64,000 nt of DNA from Geitlerinema sp. PCC 7407. GTDB lineage: Bacteria; Cyanobacteriota; Cyanobacteriia; PCC-7407. Below the pieces are notes generated by a model. That model was not told where the DNA came from and did not search any database. It saw nothing but the letters and a program-made list of their open reading frames with translations. The DNA lies in contig NC_019703.1 in the NCBI RefSeq assembly GCF_000317045.1, positions 670,501 through 734,500 on the forward strand, written 5' to 3'. Positions 1 to 7,897 of the stretch are shown here, piece after piece (the first letter of the stretch is position 1; the number at the start of each line of letters is the position of its first letter). The translations under genes were made by a program, and so were the position numbers.

Positions 1-578
1 ACATCATCGGTGCCTAGCTCTGCGATCGCCTCGGAGCGGGCCTCTAGCTGTAAGACTTTTTCCTCCATCCGCTCAAAGGCCGCCATGGAGCCAGCGGTAT
101 TGGTGCGATCGAGCATCGAGTTGAGGCGCTCTGAGGCCTTGGCCGATCGCGCCCGGGCAATGTACAGATCTTTCTTGGTTTTCGCCTCAGAGATTTTGCT
201 CTCTAGGGCCAGCATGTCCTTTTTGAGCTTGTCGATGACGCCTATCTGCTGGCCGAGCTGGGCCTGGAGGGAGTCCGCCGTCTGCTTGTAGGTTTGGCGC
301 CGCGTCAGGGCCTCGCGGGCCAGGTTGTCGTCGCCCTGCTGTAGGGCGAGCTGGGCGCGGCGGTACCATTCGTCGGCGGTGGCGTTGGCCTGGGACTGCT
401 GGCGCTCGGTGCGCTTTTGGGTGGCGATCGCCTGGGCCACCGCCTGCCGCAAGTGAATCAGATCCTCCTGCATGTCCGAGACGATCTGCTCCAGCATCTT
501 CTCTGGATCTTCGGCTTGATTCACTAGGCTGTTGAGATTGGCGCGAATCACGCGCATGACCCGGTCAAAGAGTCCCAT
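1..578 (-). CDS. vipp1: IM30/Vipp1 (PspA family) protein, 3' end cut by window edge
   Basis: Membrane-remodelling coiled-coil protein of the PspA/IM30 (ESCRT-III-like) family. It maintains thylakoid and plasma membranes in cyanobacteria. I translated the leftward frame from the ATG at 578; it begins MGLFDRVMRVIRANLNSLV, the amphipathic helix 0 typical of the family. Long charged helices follow, with EDPEKMLEQ, a Q/A-rich hairpin and the AKASERLN motif. About 192 codons are visible and the frame is still open at base 1, so the C-terminal part lies outside the window. That missing part decides PspA versus Vipp1 (extra C-terminal helix); Vipp1 is inferred from the cyanobacterial setting. It lies about 160 bases downstream of the SPOR-domain gene on the same strand. 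Confidence 0.88.
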   Translation of the reverse strand, partial: MGLFDRVMRVIRANLNSLVNQAEDPEKMLEQIVSDMQEDLIHLRQAVAQAIATQKRTERQQSQANATADEWYRRAQLALQQGDDNLAREALTRRQTYKQTADSLQAQLGQQIGVIDKLKKDMLALESKISEAKTKKDLYIARARSAKASERLNSMLDRTNTAGSMAAFERMEEKVLQLEARSEAIAELGTDD

Positions 579-737
579 ACTGGAGTCTCTCCTTGCGTCG
601 AACAATCAAGCGTTAGCAGGCGGTCAGCCGTCTAATTTCATCTGCTGAGGCCCAAAATTGGGCACGCTAATGAAACTCAGACTTTAGTCTTATCGTACCG
701 TACCGACCTACCATGCCCCTCTGTCCCAGGGGTATCA

Positions 738-2108
738 CTAGGGCTGGTACACCTCAGCGGAGAGTCCCTGCTGCTGCAAGCGCTCTGCGAGCTCCTCGGC
801 CCCAGCCGCATCGGTAAAGGCTCCGTACTGAATCTGGGCGCCGCTGTCGAAGTTGCGAACGTAGGCGCTGGGTACTGCGCCTTGGGCCTCTTCGAGGCTG
901 CGATCGCCGCTGTAGTTACCGACCACGTAGTAGTAGTCGGTATCGGGGGCCGTGGGCGCTGCGGCCACCTCAGCGGGCGGCTCGGGCGGCGCAGGCTCAG
1001 CGGCCTGAGGCTCGACACTCGGCGGCTCGGGGGCCTGGGGCGGAGCGGGGGGCTGGTAGGCAGGGGCCTGGGGCACCGACACCACGGGCGGCGGATTGTA
1101 GGCGGCGGGGGGCTGGGCCGGTGCGGGCTGGACTGGCGCAGGCTGAACCGGCGCTGGCGCCACAGCGGGAGTTCGAGGCCGGATGCCCACCGCCGAGGCC
1201 AAAGAAGACAGCACGCCCGATCCGGTAGCGGGCCGCGAGGGCGATCGCCCAGCAGCCGGAGTCGTGGCCGTCTGGGGCGGCGTCAGGGCAGACGGCACTG
1301 GCACCGTCGAGCCTGCGGCTGGCGCAGTAGGCTTGCCTTTGGTGTCTAGGGTGCTCAGGCTGCCCAGCTGAAGATCGACAAATTCTTGGGACGCCAAGTT
1401 GGGCGACTGGGGCAGGCTCTTGGGATCGACGGTCTCGGGCTGGGTCTCGGCCGTCGAGGTGGCTGGAGCCGATCGCCGCGCCAAAATCGACGGATTGACA
1501 ATCACGACCCCAAAGCTGACGCAAGCTAGAAGAAACAGCACCATGGAGCCGATGCCCAGGGGCGTCATCACCTTGGCGGCCCACGAGGCATCAGCGGGCG
1601 AGAGTTCTGTCTGGTCCTCCAGGCTACGGAGCAGCTCTTCTGAGGACTCCAGGTAGTCATCCAGCGGTGCTGCCACCGACGGGTCCACCAGCTGACCCCC
1701 CGCTGCGGGGGGCTCGGGAGCGGCCTGGGCTTGGGGCTCTTCGGTGGGCAGGGCCACTAGGGCACCGCCCGTGAAAGTTTGGGCTTCGGCCTCGGTCCCC
1801 AGACCGGGCGTCAGCGGCAAGACGACGGTCGACACATCGGGGGAGGCTTCGGCTGCTGGGGCCGGCTGCTGCGGCTGAGTCCGGCCGCCCACGGCCTTGA
1901 TGTTGATCAGATCTAGGGATTTACGGGCAGGCGATCGCGGCACAGTCCGGCGAGGCGCCGAGGGCTTACCAGCGCGCGATCGCCGGTAGCGAGTCAGCTC
2001 TTCCTCAAGCTGCACATCCAGCCCCTGCAATGCCTGCTGAAGAGCAGGCTTGAGCGCTGACCCTTGGGCCGCGCGCGGGGGAGACTCCATCGTGGGGAAT
2101 TGACTCAT
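738..2108 (-). CDS. SPOR-domain single-pass membrane protein
   Basis: A 456-residue protein. It has a cytoplasmic N-terminal region of about 180 residues, one membrane segment (around GIGSMVLFLLACVSFGVVIV), a long Pro/Ala/Gln-rich linker containing repeated APVQPAPVQPAP units, and a C-terminal SPOR-like fold starting near DTDYYYVVGNY. SPOR domains bind denuded peptidoglycan at division or wall-remodelling sites, so a periplasmic wall-sensing role is inferred. The ATG at 2108 is chosen because AGGAG lies 7 bases upstream; an in-frame ATG at 2126 lacks this. The low-complexity linker explains several long open frames on the other strand. The exact partner and function are unknown. Confidence 0.7.
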   Translation of the reverse strand: MSQFPTMESPPRAAQGSALKPALQQALQGLDVQLEEELTRYRRSRAGKPSAPRRTVPRSPARKSLDLINIKAVGGRTQPQQPAPAAEASPDVSTVVLPLTPGLGTEAEAQTFTGGALVALPTEEPQAQAAPEPPAAGGQLVDPSVAAPLDDYLESSEELLRSLEDQTELSPADASWAAKVMTPLGIGSMVLFLLACVSFGVVIVNPSILARRSAPATSTAETQPETVDPKSLPQSPNLASQEFVDLQLGSLSTLDTKGKPTAPAAGSTVPVPSALTPPQTATTPAAGRSPSRPATGSGVLSSLASAVGIRPRTPAVAPAPVQPAPVQPAPAQPPAAYNPPPVVSVPQAPAYQPPAPPQAPEPPSVEPQAAEPAPPEPPAEVAAAPTAPDTDYYYVVGNYSGDRSLEEAQGAVPSAYVRNFDSGAQIQYGAFTDAAGAEELAERLQQQGLSAEVYQP

Positions 2109-2356
2109 TGCCGTGCTCCTACCCATTGTGTCTAGTCAATCTACAGAAATATTTGACAAATCTTTGGCTTAAATCTTACACAGGTTGTCGCCGTTGCCAG
2201 GCAAAGCATACGTTTTGCAACAGGCAAAGATCAAAAGCGGCGATCGCGGGCACCCTAGCGCTGACGAAAATTGATATTACCGGCTGTCCTCAGCTCGATT
2301 GCTTGACGGCGGCCAATAACGCTTAATGGGTTCAACAATGCATTGGAGGCGCGAAT

Positions 2357-2914
2357 TTGTCCATGGGTTTTGATCAGATTCACAACCTTTTGACCCATCT
2401 CGAAACGCGATCGCGCTGGCACCAGCGACAGCAGTACCAGCAAGCGGTGACCGCGTGGGCCGCGATCGTCGGCCCAGTGGTGGCGGCCCAAACCCGGCCA
2501 GTCACCATCTACCGAAATGTCTTGCAAGTCGCGACCTCCAGCGCCAGCTGGGCACAAACCCTCGTCTTCGAGCGAAAGCGCATCCTCAAAAAGCTCAACG
2601 ACCAGATCGAGACGCCCCTAGACGATATCCGCTTCTCGACGGCCCAGTGGCGCGCCGCCAGAGCTGCCGCGCGCAGAGACAGCACCAGCGTGACGTCGAC
2701 CCTCTGGCAGGGGCACCCCAGCCGCCTTCCCCAGCCGCTCCAGCCCGCCAGTCCGCCCGCAGACTCACCCCAAGCTGCCTATGAAAACTGGGCCGCCTCG
2801 ATTCAGGCGCGATCGCGGCACCTGCCCCTGTGCCCCCGCTGCCAGTGCCCAGCACCCCCGGGCGAGCTTGAGCGCTGGTCGATGTGCGCCACCTGCGCCG
2901 CCAAGGAGTGGTAG
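2357..2914 (+). CDS. DUF721/DciA-like protein with C-terminal Cys-pair motif
   Basis: About 185 residues. The N-terminal 95 residues match the DUF721/DciA pattern: a helix with QAVTAWAAIVGPVVAAQT, then a strand-rich part with VLQVATSSASWAQTLVF. DciA proteins load or assist the replicative helicase in bacteria lacking DnaC. After a Ser/Pro-rich linker, the C-terminus carries CPRCQCP and CATCA, two Cys pairs suggesting a zinc ribbon. Two starts are possible: TTG at 2357 with GGAGG 7 bases upstream, or ATG at 2363 with a long 13-base spacing. It stands alone and is divergent from the SPOR-domain gene. The family assignment is good; the helicase role is inferred. Confidence 0.72.
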   Translation: MSMGFDQIHNLLTHLETRSRWHQRQQYQQAVTAWAAIVGPVVAAQTRPVTIYRNVLQVATSSASWAQTLVFERKRILKKLNDQIETPLDDIRFSTAQWRAARAAARRDSTSVTSTLWQGHPSRLPQPLQPASPPADSPQAAYENWAASIQARSRHLPLCPRCQCPAPPGELERWSMCATCAAKEW

Positions 2915-3270
2915 ACCGAGCGATCGCTTCTAGCATTGACGCTATGCGCTTTAGGAATATCGTTTTGCCTTATCAATAACCCTCAAACAGGACACAAATC
3001 TCTCAATCCTGAAAATCTGTTCAATTATTTTTTGGTTGATCCCCGCTAATTTTTAAGCCAAATCACCCGCTTTGGTAGCGATAGAAAGATCTTTTTTTAA
3101 AGTCCTATATGTCCCTTTTTAACAAGATTCTAAAGACAAAGTGAAGCGGGAATTGCGCTTGGGGATCGCTAGAATCTAGGCTTCATCATATCTTGAAAGC
3201 TCTTTTAAGGGATTTTGTCCTCTTTGACAAGGCTCGATGATAGGCAATAGATAAGCTTTTTCAGACGCCT
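2915..3270. other. Intergenic region, AT-rich
   Basis: About 356 bases without a convincing gene, clearly more AT-rich than its surroundings. Its right end carries a sigma70-type promoter for the next gene. I see no tRNA or long inverted repeat; the left part is unexplained. Confidence 0.6.
3224..3253 (+). promoter_or_regulatory. Sigma70-type promoter of the Cys-motif gene
   Basis: TTGACA at 3224-3229 and TAGATA at 3248-3253 are separated by 18 bases. The first hexamer is a perfect -35 and the second is one or two changes from TATAAT. The ATG at 3271 lies 17 bases further on, so the leader would be only about 10 bases. Confidence 0.55.
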
Positions 3271-3588
3271 ATGCGAACCTTTAACACGCTAGCTACGGCC
3301 TGCCGTCACTGTCGGTATTACACCCCAGAAGGGCGTCGAGGGGGTCAATGCGGCCCGCTCGGGGTACCGGTACAAGGGCAATGGAAGGCCTGCTCATTGG
3401 CGATGCCCCCCTTTGCGCCCTCTTGGGAACGGATTGAGGAAGTGGTCCACTGGCATCAGGCGCTGCTTGAGCCCCAGCTAGCGATCGCGATGCAGCCTCT
3501 GTTAGAGAAATTTGCCCGCGAAGATGACACTCTCGCCACGCCTTTAGGAGGCCGAGAAAGCGCCTCTGATTCTCTAGCAGTTTGCTAG
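3271..3588 (+). CDS. Conserved small protein with four-cysteine N-terminal motif, function unknown
   Basis: A 105-residue soluble protein. Its N-terminal half contains CRHCRYY, GGQCGP and WKACSLA, so four cysteines are arranged as C-x2-C ... C ... C, like a small zinc or iron-sulfur site. The C-terminal half is a helix with WERIEEVVHW and an acidic, Ser-rich tail. No enzyme motif is visible. I believe proteins like this are widespread in cyanobacteria, but I cannot name the family with certainty. It has its own promoter (3224-3253) and terminator (3644-3678), so it appears to be monocistronic. Confidence 0.6.
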   Translation: MRTFNTLATACRHCRYYTPEGRRGGQCGPLGVPVQGQWKACSLAMPPFAPSWERIEEVVHWHQALLEPQLAIAMQPLLEKFAREDDTLATPLGGRESASDSLAVC

Positions 3589-3643
3589 GCATTATTGCTT
3601 AGAAATTCAGCTCCAGAACATCTTTAAAAGCAACTCAAATTTT

Positions 3644-3678
3644 AGACGTGACTCTATCTCAGACACGTCTTTCTTTTT
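3644..3678 (+). terminator. Rho-independent terminator
   Basis: AGACGTG (3644-3650) pairs with CACGTCT (3664-3670) and is followed at once by TTTCTTTTT. It is placed correctly to end the Cys-motif gene transcript. Confidence 0.65.
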
Positions 3679-3838
3679 GCCTAAAATTGGCTGTAAAAAG
3701 TTATTTTTTTGGATTAAAACTCAATAAATCTGACACAAAAGTTTCTACGAATTTGAGGCGATTGAGCCCTTTGAGTCAGGGTGAGTTTGCTTTGTAGGTC
3801 CTAGGGGTTAAGCATTATCTGAGGCTCGCTAGAGCCAT

Positions 3839-3876
3839 AAAAAACGAGCGATCGCCCCTTACAGAGGCGATCGCTC
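3839..3876 (-). terminator. HIP1-built rho-independent terminator of menB
   Basis: GAGCGATCGCC (3846-3856) and GGCGATCGCTC (3866-3876) form a perfect 11-bp stem with a 9-base loop. Read leftward, the stem is followed by six T residues (the A run at 3839-3844). It ends the menB transcript, and both stem arms are extended HIP1 palindromes. Confidence 0.75.
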
Positions 3877-3898
3877 ATGAATAATTTCGCCATTGGCC

Positions 3899-4732
3899 CT
3901 AGGGCAGCCAGGGATATTGCCGGAAGTCAGGCGATCGCTTGTCGAGAAATGCCTGTTTGCCCTCGGAGCCTTCCTCCGTCATGTAGTAGAGCATGGTTGC
4001 GTTGCCGGCCAGCTCCTGGAGACCCGCCTGCCCATCGCAGTCCGCATTGAAGGCAGACTTGAGGCAGCGAATCGCGATCGGGCTTTTTTCCAGGACTTCC
4101 TGAGCCCAGCGAATTCCCTCCGCTTCCAGGTCCGCCACGGGCACCACGCAGTTGACAAGGCCCATCTCCAGGGCTTGCTGAGCGTCGTACTGGCGGCAGA
4201 GATACCAGATTTCCCGGGCTTTCTTTTGGCCTACGATGCGCGCCAGGTAACTGGCCCCAAAGCCACCGTCGAAGCTGCCCACCTTGGGGCCAGTCTGACC
4301 AAAGATCGCGTTGTCTGCGGCGATCGTGAGGTCACAGAGCAGGTGCAAAACGTGGCCGCCCCCAATGGCATAGCCAGCAACTAGGGCGATCACGACCTTG
4401 GGAATAGAGCGAATGAGGCGCTGGAGATCCAGCACATTCAGACGGGGCACCCCTTCGTCGTCGAGGTAGCCCGCTTCGCCCCGCACACTCTGGTCTCCGC
4501 CGGAGCAAAAGGCGTACTTGCCGTCGGTGTGAGGCCCAGCGCCCGTCAGGAGGATCACGCCGATGCGACTGTCTTCGCGGGCGTTGACAAAGGCGTCGTA
4601 GAGCTCAAAGACCGTTTTGGGCCGGAAGGCGTTGCGCTTGTGCGGACGGTTGATGGTGATTTTGGCGATGCCGTCTGCCTTGTGATACAGAATGTCTTCG
4701 TAGGTTTTGACCGGGTGCCAGTCGATTTGCAT
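3899..4732 (-). CDS. menB: 1,4-dihydroxy-2-naphthoyl-CoA synthase
   Basis: Crotonase-fold enzyme that cyclises o-succinylbenzoyl-CoA to DHNA-CoA in phylloquinone synthesis; soluble. About 277 residues from the ATG at 4732 (MQIDWHPVK), the usual family start; an in-frame ATG 21 bases upstream adds only seven unusual residues. Visible signatures are [20 protein letters not shown] (oxyanion hole), [11 protein letters not shown] and [13 protein letters not shown]. The QTG sequence plus the Trp in REIWYLCR are features of bicarbonate-dependent (type I) MenB. It is the terminal gene on the left arm of the men cluster and ends at a strong terminator. Confidence 0.95.
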   Translation of the reverse strand: MQIDWHPVKTYEDILYHKADGIAKITINRPHKRNAFRPKTVFELYDAFVNAREDSRIGVILLTGAGPHTDGKYAFCSGGDQSVRGEAGYLDDEGVPRLNVLDLQRLIRSIPKVVIALVAGYAIGGGHVLHLLCDLTIAADNAIFGQTGPKVGSFDGGFGASYLARIVGQKKAREIWYLCRQYDAQQALEMGLVNCVVPVADLEAEGIRWAQEVLEKSPIAIRCLKSAFNADCDGQAGLQELAGNATMLYYMTEEGSEGKQAFLDKRSPDFRQYPWLP

Positions 4733-4859
4733 ACTTTCGGGGCGATCGCACATTTCAACAGCCCAGAAATCCTGGCGCGACGGCGGGCCGAGGCCTCGGT
4801 CTGGGCACAGGCATTTTAGCGCATTGGGGCGATCGCCGCGTGGCAGCCCCCAAACACGA

Positions 4860-4889
4860 ACCCCCAGACTGAGATCCAGACCTGGGGGT
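4860..4889 (-). terminator. Hairpin, probable terminator of the Lys/Ala/Pro-rich gene
   Basis: ACCCCCAG (4860-4867) pairs with CTGGGGGT (4882-4889) around a 14-base loop. Read leftward it is followed by a weak T-rich tail. It lies between the 4965-5684 gene and menB, so menB may have its own promoter. Confidence 0.45.
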
Positions 4890-4964
4890 CACTCTGCCAC
4901 GATCTGACGGCTTTACAGCATCCCGAATCGTGCAAAAAATAATGAGCTCTAAAGCGCGATCGCC

Positions 4965-5684
4965 CTAGTCTAGGAAGCCCATCAGCTCGCGCGGATCGTC
5001 AATCTCGTTCGAGGCGATGGGGCGCGCATTGGGCAGGGGGCTGTCTTCCTGGAGGGGAAGCCGGCGAGCCTGCACAGGGCGGTTGCCGTAGAAGTGATCC
5101 TCGAGCAGCTGCAAGCCGCTGGCCACAATGGGACGGTGCTCCGGCAGGCTGGAGGTATCGATAATCACTAGACCCGCAGATTCTACGGGACGGCTGTAGA
5201 AGTAGGAAGAGGTGCTGAGCTGAATCGCGCCGGACTCAGACTTTTTGGTATCGGATTTGTTGGAGAGAGTCATCGCTTTTTCGGCCTTAGGTGCTTCGGG
5301 CTTGGAAGGGGTGGACACTTTGGAAGAGGCAGCCTTGGGAGCCTCAGCTTCGCGCGCTGGAGCTTTGGGCGTTTCCGGCTTGGGGGCCGGGGCCTTAGCC
5401 ACTTCAGCTTTGGGCGCCGGGGCTTTGGGAGCCTCCGATTTGGCAGGCTCGGCCTTGGGAGCCTCAGGCTTGGGCGTCTCCGCTTTGGGCGGTGCCGCAG
5501 GCGCAGGCTTTTCCGATGCTTTCGCTTCGGCGGCCTTTATGGGCGCGGGGGTGGCCTCCTCTTTGACAGCGCGGCCTTCAACATCAATGGTGGGGGTTTC
5601 AGCAGGCGGCTTGGGAGCCGAGCTGCGAGCCCGCCGACCATTGCTTGGGCCGGTTGACGAGGAGGAATTAGAACTAGAGCTCAT
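4965..5684 (-). CDS. Lys/Ala/Pro-rich protein with RPI-motif C-terminus, unknown
   Basis: A 239-residue protein of unknown function. It starts with a Ser/Asn tract. Residues of about 40-135 are low-complexity repeats such as PKAETPKPEAPKAE, like a basic linker or decoy for acidic partners. The C-terminal 80 residues are different: they repeat a short pattern (SRPVESAG, HRPIVASG, NRPVQARR, ARPIASNE) and end in DDPRELMGFLD. The RP repeats suggest a folded or peptide-binding module. There is no signal peptide or membrane segment. It sits between menB and menD on the same strand but has no recognised quinone-related motif. The initiation ATG at 5684 is preceded by a purine-poor region. Confidence 0.6.
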   Translation of the reverse strand: MSSSSNSSSSTGPSNGRRARSSAPKPPAETPTIDVEGRAVKEEATPAPIKAAEAKASEKPAPAAPPKAETPKPEAPKAEPAKSEAPKAPAPKAEVAKAPAPKPETPKAPAREAEAPKAASSKVSTPSKPEAPKAEKAMTLSNKSDTKKSESGAIQLSTSSYFYSRPVESAGLVIIDTSSLPEHRPIVASGLQLLEDHFYGNRPVQARRLPLQEDSPLPNARPIASNEIDDPRELMGFLD

Positions 5685-6145
5685 GAACGAAGACCTTAAA
5701 ACGTCCGTATCGCTATTTCTAAAAGGGGAATCTTACAGAATTTCGTGCAAAACCCATCAAGGTGTCGGTGAGTTAGCAGCTAGCAATAAGGGCTAGCAAT
5801 GCTTTACAGACTTTTATTGTTCCTGAAAAGGCAATTCAAGTCTGAGGTTTGCCGGTTATTTGAACTTTATCAGCAAAGAGTTGGGCCCCCAACTCTAAGA
5901 CGAAAGATATAAAACAGGCAGGGTCTATCTTTTTGCCTTGAGATCCGATCGCCACAACCAAAGCTCGCGGGAATGGCTCCAAAGCTATTGCGTTTTTGTA
6001 GGCTAAGACCTCAAACCTTAAGCAAATATTATAGGAGTCCTACCAATACCAAAGCGCGAATCTTCAACAAATAGCAAGGCTCAGCGTATCAGAGAATTTT
6101 ATGGTGGGTAGAGCCGTGGCTTTTGAGTGAGCTTGGGAGAGCTTT
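5685..6145. other. Intergenic region with a compact hairpin
   Basis: About 461 AT-rich bases between menD and the Lys/Ala/Pro-rich gene with no convincing coding frame. It contains a 9-bp hairpin at 5877-5896 and repeated GCTAGCAAT words near 5780-5805. A small RNA or a long leader for the 4965-5684 gene is possible but unproven. Confidence 0.5.
5877..5896. repeat. Near-perfect hairpin in intergenic region
   Basis: AGAGTTGGG (5877-5885) and CCCAACTCT (5888-5896) are perfect complements separated by two bases. Read leftward the hairpin is followed by TTT, so it may terminate a leftward transcript (menD) or belong to a small RNA. Confidence 0.45.
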
Positions 6146-7888
6146 TCAGGAGAGGGTGCGGGCGATCGCCTCTAGGGTTTCCTGGCGCCACTGGCGATCG
6201 CGGCGGCGCGAGGTCTGGATTTCGAGGAGCCGGATGCCCGTGGTGGGCCAAGTGCTCAGGGTCTGCTGGAGCGCTTCCCAGGTGGTGATGTAGTGGTGCT
6301 CGACGCCGTAGGTGGCGCAGAGCTGGGCAAAGGAAATGTCTTGGGGAGTGGCGAAAAATTCCTCGAAGGGCGGCTCAAACTGGGCAATGGGCAGCATCTC
6401 GAAGATGCCGCCGCCGTTGTTGTTGAGCAGGACGATGGTGAGGTGGCCCCGGAATTTTTGGCGCAGCAGGAAGCCGTTGGTGTCGTGGAGCAGGGCCAGA
6501 TCGCCGGTCAGCAGCACTGCTGACCGGCCGTGGGCCACGCCCAGAGCCGTGGAGAGGGTGCCGTCGATGCCGTTGGCGCCCCGGTTGAAGTAGGGCTGAA
6601 TGGCGGTGTTGTCGGGCGGCCAAAACCACTCGACGTCGCGCACGGGCATGCTGTTGGCGATAAAGAGCGGGGTGCCGAGGGGGAGCGATCGCCCCAGCAG
6701 CCAGGCGACTTTGCTCTCGATCAGGTCCGTCGTTGTGGTCATGGTGCGGGCGATCGCCTGCTGGACTTTGCTGTCGGCCTGGCACCAGCGATCGAGGTAG
6801 GGCGCGGGCGGCGCGGGCGACCGATCGGCCAAAGCGTGGGCCAGCTGCTCGACGCTGAGGCGCAGGGACTGGCTGGGGCCGTGGAGCGGATCGAGATTTT
6901 GGTCGCTGGGGTCCAGGAGCCAACGCTGGGGCTGCGATCGCTCCAGCCAAAGGCGCAGCTCTTTGCTGGTGGGCAGCTCGCCGATCTGAAGCACCATGCG
7001 CGGCACCATCGCCGCCCCAAAGTCCCGGTTGCGCAGCAGCAGGTCGTAGCTGGCGATCAGGTAGGGGTTGAGGTCGGCGTAGTTGCGCAGGGGCGAGAGG
7101 CCCTCCGCCAGCACCGGCCAGCCCAAGACGCGAGAAATCTGGGCGATCGCCTCGCAGTAGGCCCGCGGGAGTCGGGGCTGGGCCGGACCCGCCACGATCA
7201 GGCCGCGATCGCACCCCTGCCAGGCCGCGCAAACCGCCGGGGCGATCGCCGCTAGGTCGGGCCGCACCGGCGGCCGCACCGACGCAAAAAACGCTGCTGA
7301 ATCAAAGGTCTCGGCCCAGGCCAAGGCCGCCGAGTCCGGCAGCGGCGGCAGGGGATCGCGCAGGGGCAGATTGAGGTGCACCGGCCCCGGCGTCGGAAAC
7401 AGCGATCGCTCCCAGGCGTGGGTGAGGGTCCGGCGCAGATAGTGCAGCAGGTCCAGGCTCAGTTCGGGGACCGCCACCTCCGCCTGCCAGGTAGGATAGG
7501 CGCCATAAAGCTTGATTTGGTCGATCGCTTGGCCTGCGTGGCAGTCCCGCAGTTCCGGCGGGCGATCGGCCGTCAGCACCAGCAGCGGCACCTGGCTTTG
7601 GCGCGCCTCGATCACCGCCGGGAAAAAATTCGCGGCGGCCGTGCCCGAGGTGCACACCAGGGCCACCGGCTTGCCGGTCTGGCGCGCCACCCCCAGGGCA
7701 AAAAAAGCAGCCGATCGCTCATCCAAAACCGGAATCGCTTCGATGGCCGGATGGCGCGCCAAAGCCACGGTCAGGGGCGTCGAGCGCGACCCCGGCGAAA
7801 TCACCGCCAGCTCTAGCCCCAGACGGGCCAGCGTCTCAGCCAAAACCGACGCCCAAATCGAGTTGGGATTGCTAAAATCCACCGCCAT
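6146..7888 (-). CDS. menD: 2-succinyl-5-enolpyruvyl-6-hydroxy-3-cyclohexene-1-carboxylate synthase
   Basis: Thiamine-diphosphate enzyme that joins isochorismate with 2-oxoglutarate in phylloquinone synthesis. 580 residues, normal family length. Visible signatures are SPGSRSTPLTVALA near the N-terminus, LVCTSGTAAANFFPAV, LTADRPPELRDCHAGQAIDQ, and the ThDP/Mg site LLTGDLALLHDTNG followed by LLNNNGGGIFEMLP. The start ATG at 7888 gives MAVDFSNPNSIWASVLAETL, as expected. It lies 9 bases downstream of menF on the same strand, so the two are almost certainly cotranscribed and catalyse consecutive steps. Confidence 0.96.
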   Translation of the reverse strand: MAVDFSNPNSIWASVLAETLARLGLELAVISPGSRSTPLTVALARHPAIEAIPVLDERSAAFFALGVARQTGKPVALVCTSGTAAANFFPAVIEARQSQVPLLVLTADRPPELRDCHAGQAIDQIKLYGAYPTWQAEVAVPELSLDLLHYLRRTLTHAWERSLFPTPGPVHLNLPLRDPLPPLPDSAALAWAETFDSAAFFASVRPPVRPDLAAIAPAVCAAWQGCDRGLIVAGPAQPRLPRAYCEAIAQISRVLGWPVLAEGLSPLRNYADLNPYLIASYDLLLRNRDFGAAMVPRMVLQIGELPTSKELRLWLERSQPQRWLLDPSDQNLDPLHGPSQSLRLSVEQLAHALADRSPAPPAPYLDRWCQADSKVQQAIARTMTTTTDLIESKVAWLLGRSLPLGTPLFIANSMPVRDVEWFWPPDNTAIQPYFNRGANGIDGTLSTALGVAHGRSAVLLTGDLALLHDTNGFLLRQKFRGHLTIVLLNNNGGGIFEMLPIAQFEPPFEEFFATPQDISFAQLCATYGVEHHYITTWEALQQTLSTWPTTGIRLLEIQTSRRRDRQWRQETLEAIARTLS

Positions 7889-7897
7889 CGCGATCGC

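Larger units (their letters stand above)
3589..3898. other. Intergenic region between convergent genes
   Basis: About 310 AT-rich bases between the Cys-motif gene and menB. It contains two rho-independent terminators facing each other (3644-3678 rightward, 3839-3876 leftward). I see nothing else in the middle part. Confidence 0.6.

Noticed and set aside
6530-7255. 241-codon rightward frame
   Set aside because: Antisense shadow of menD in GC-rich sequence.
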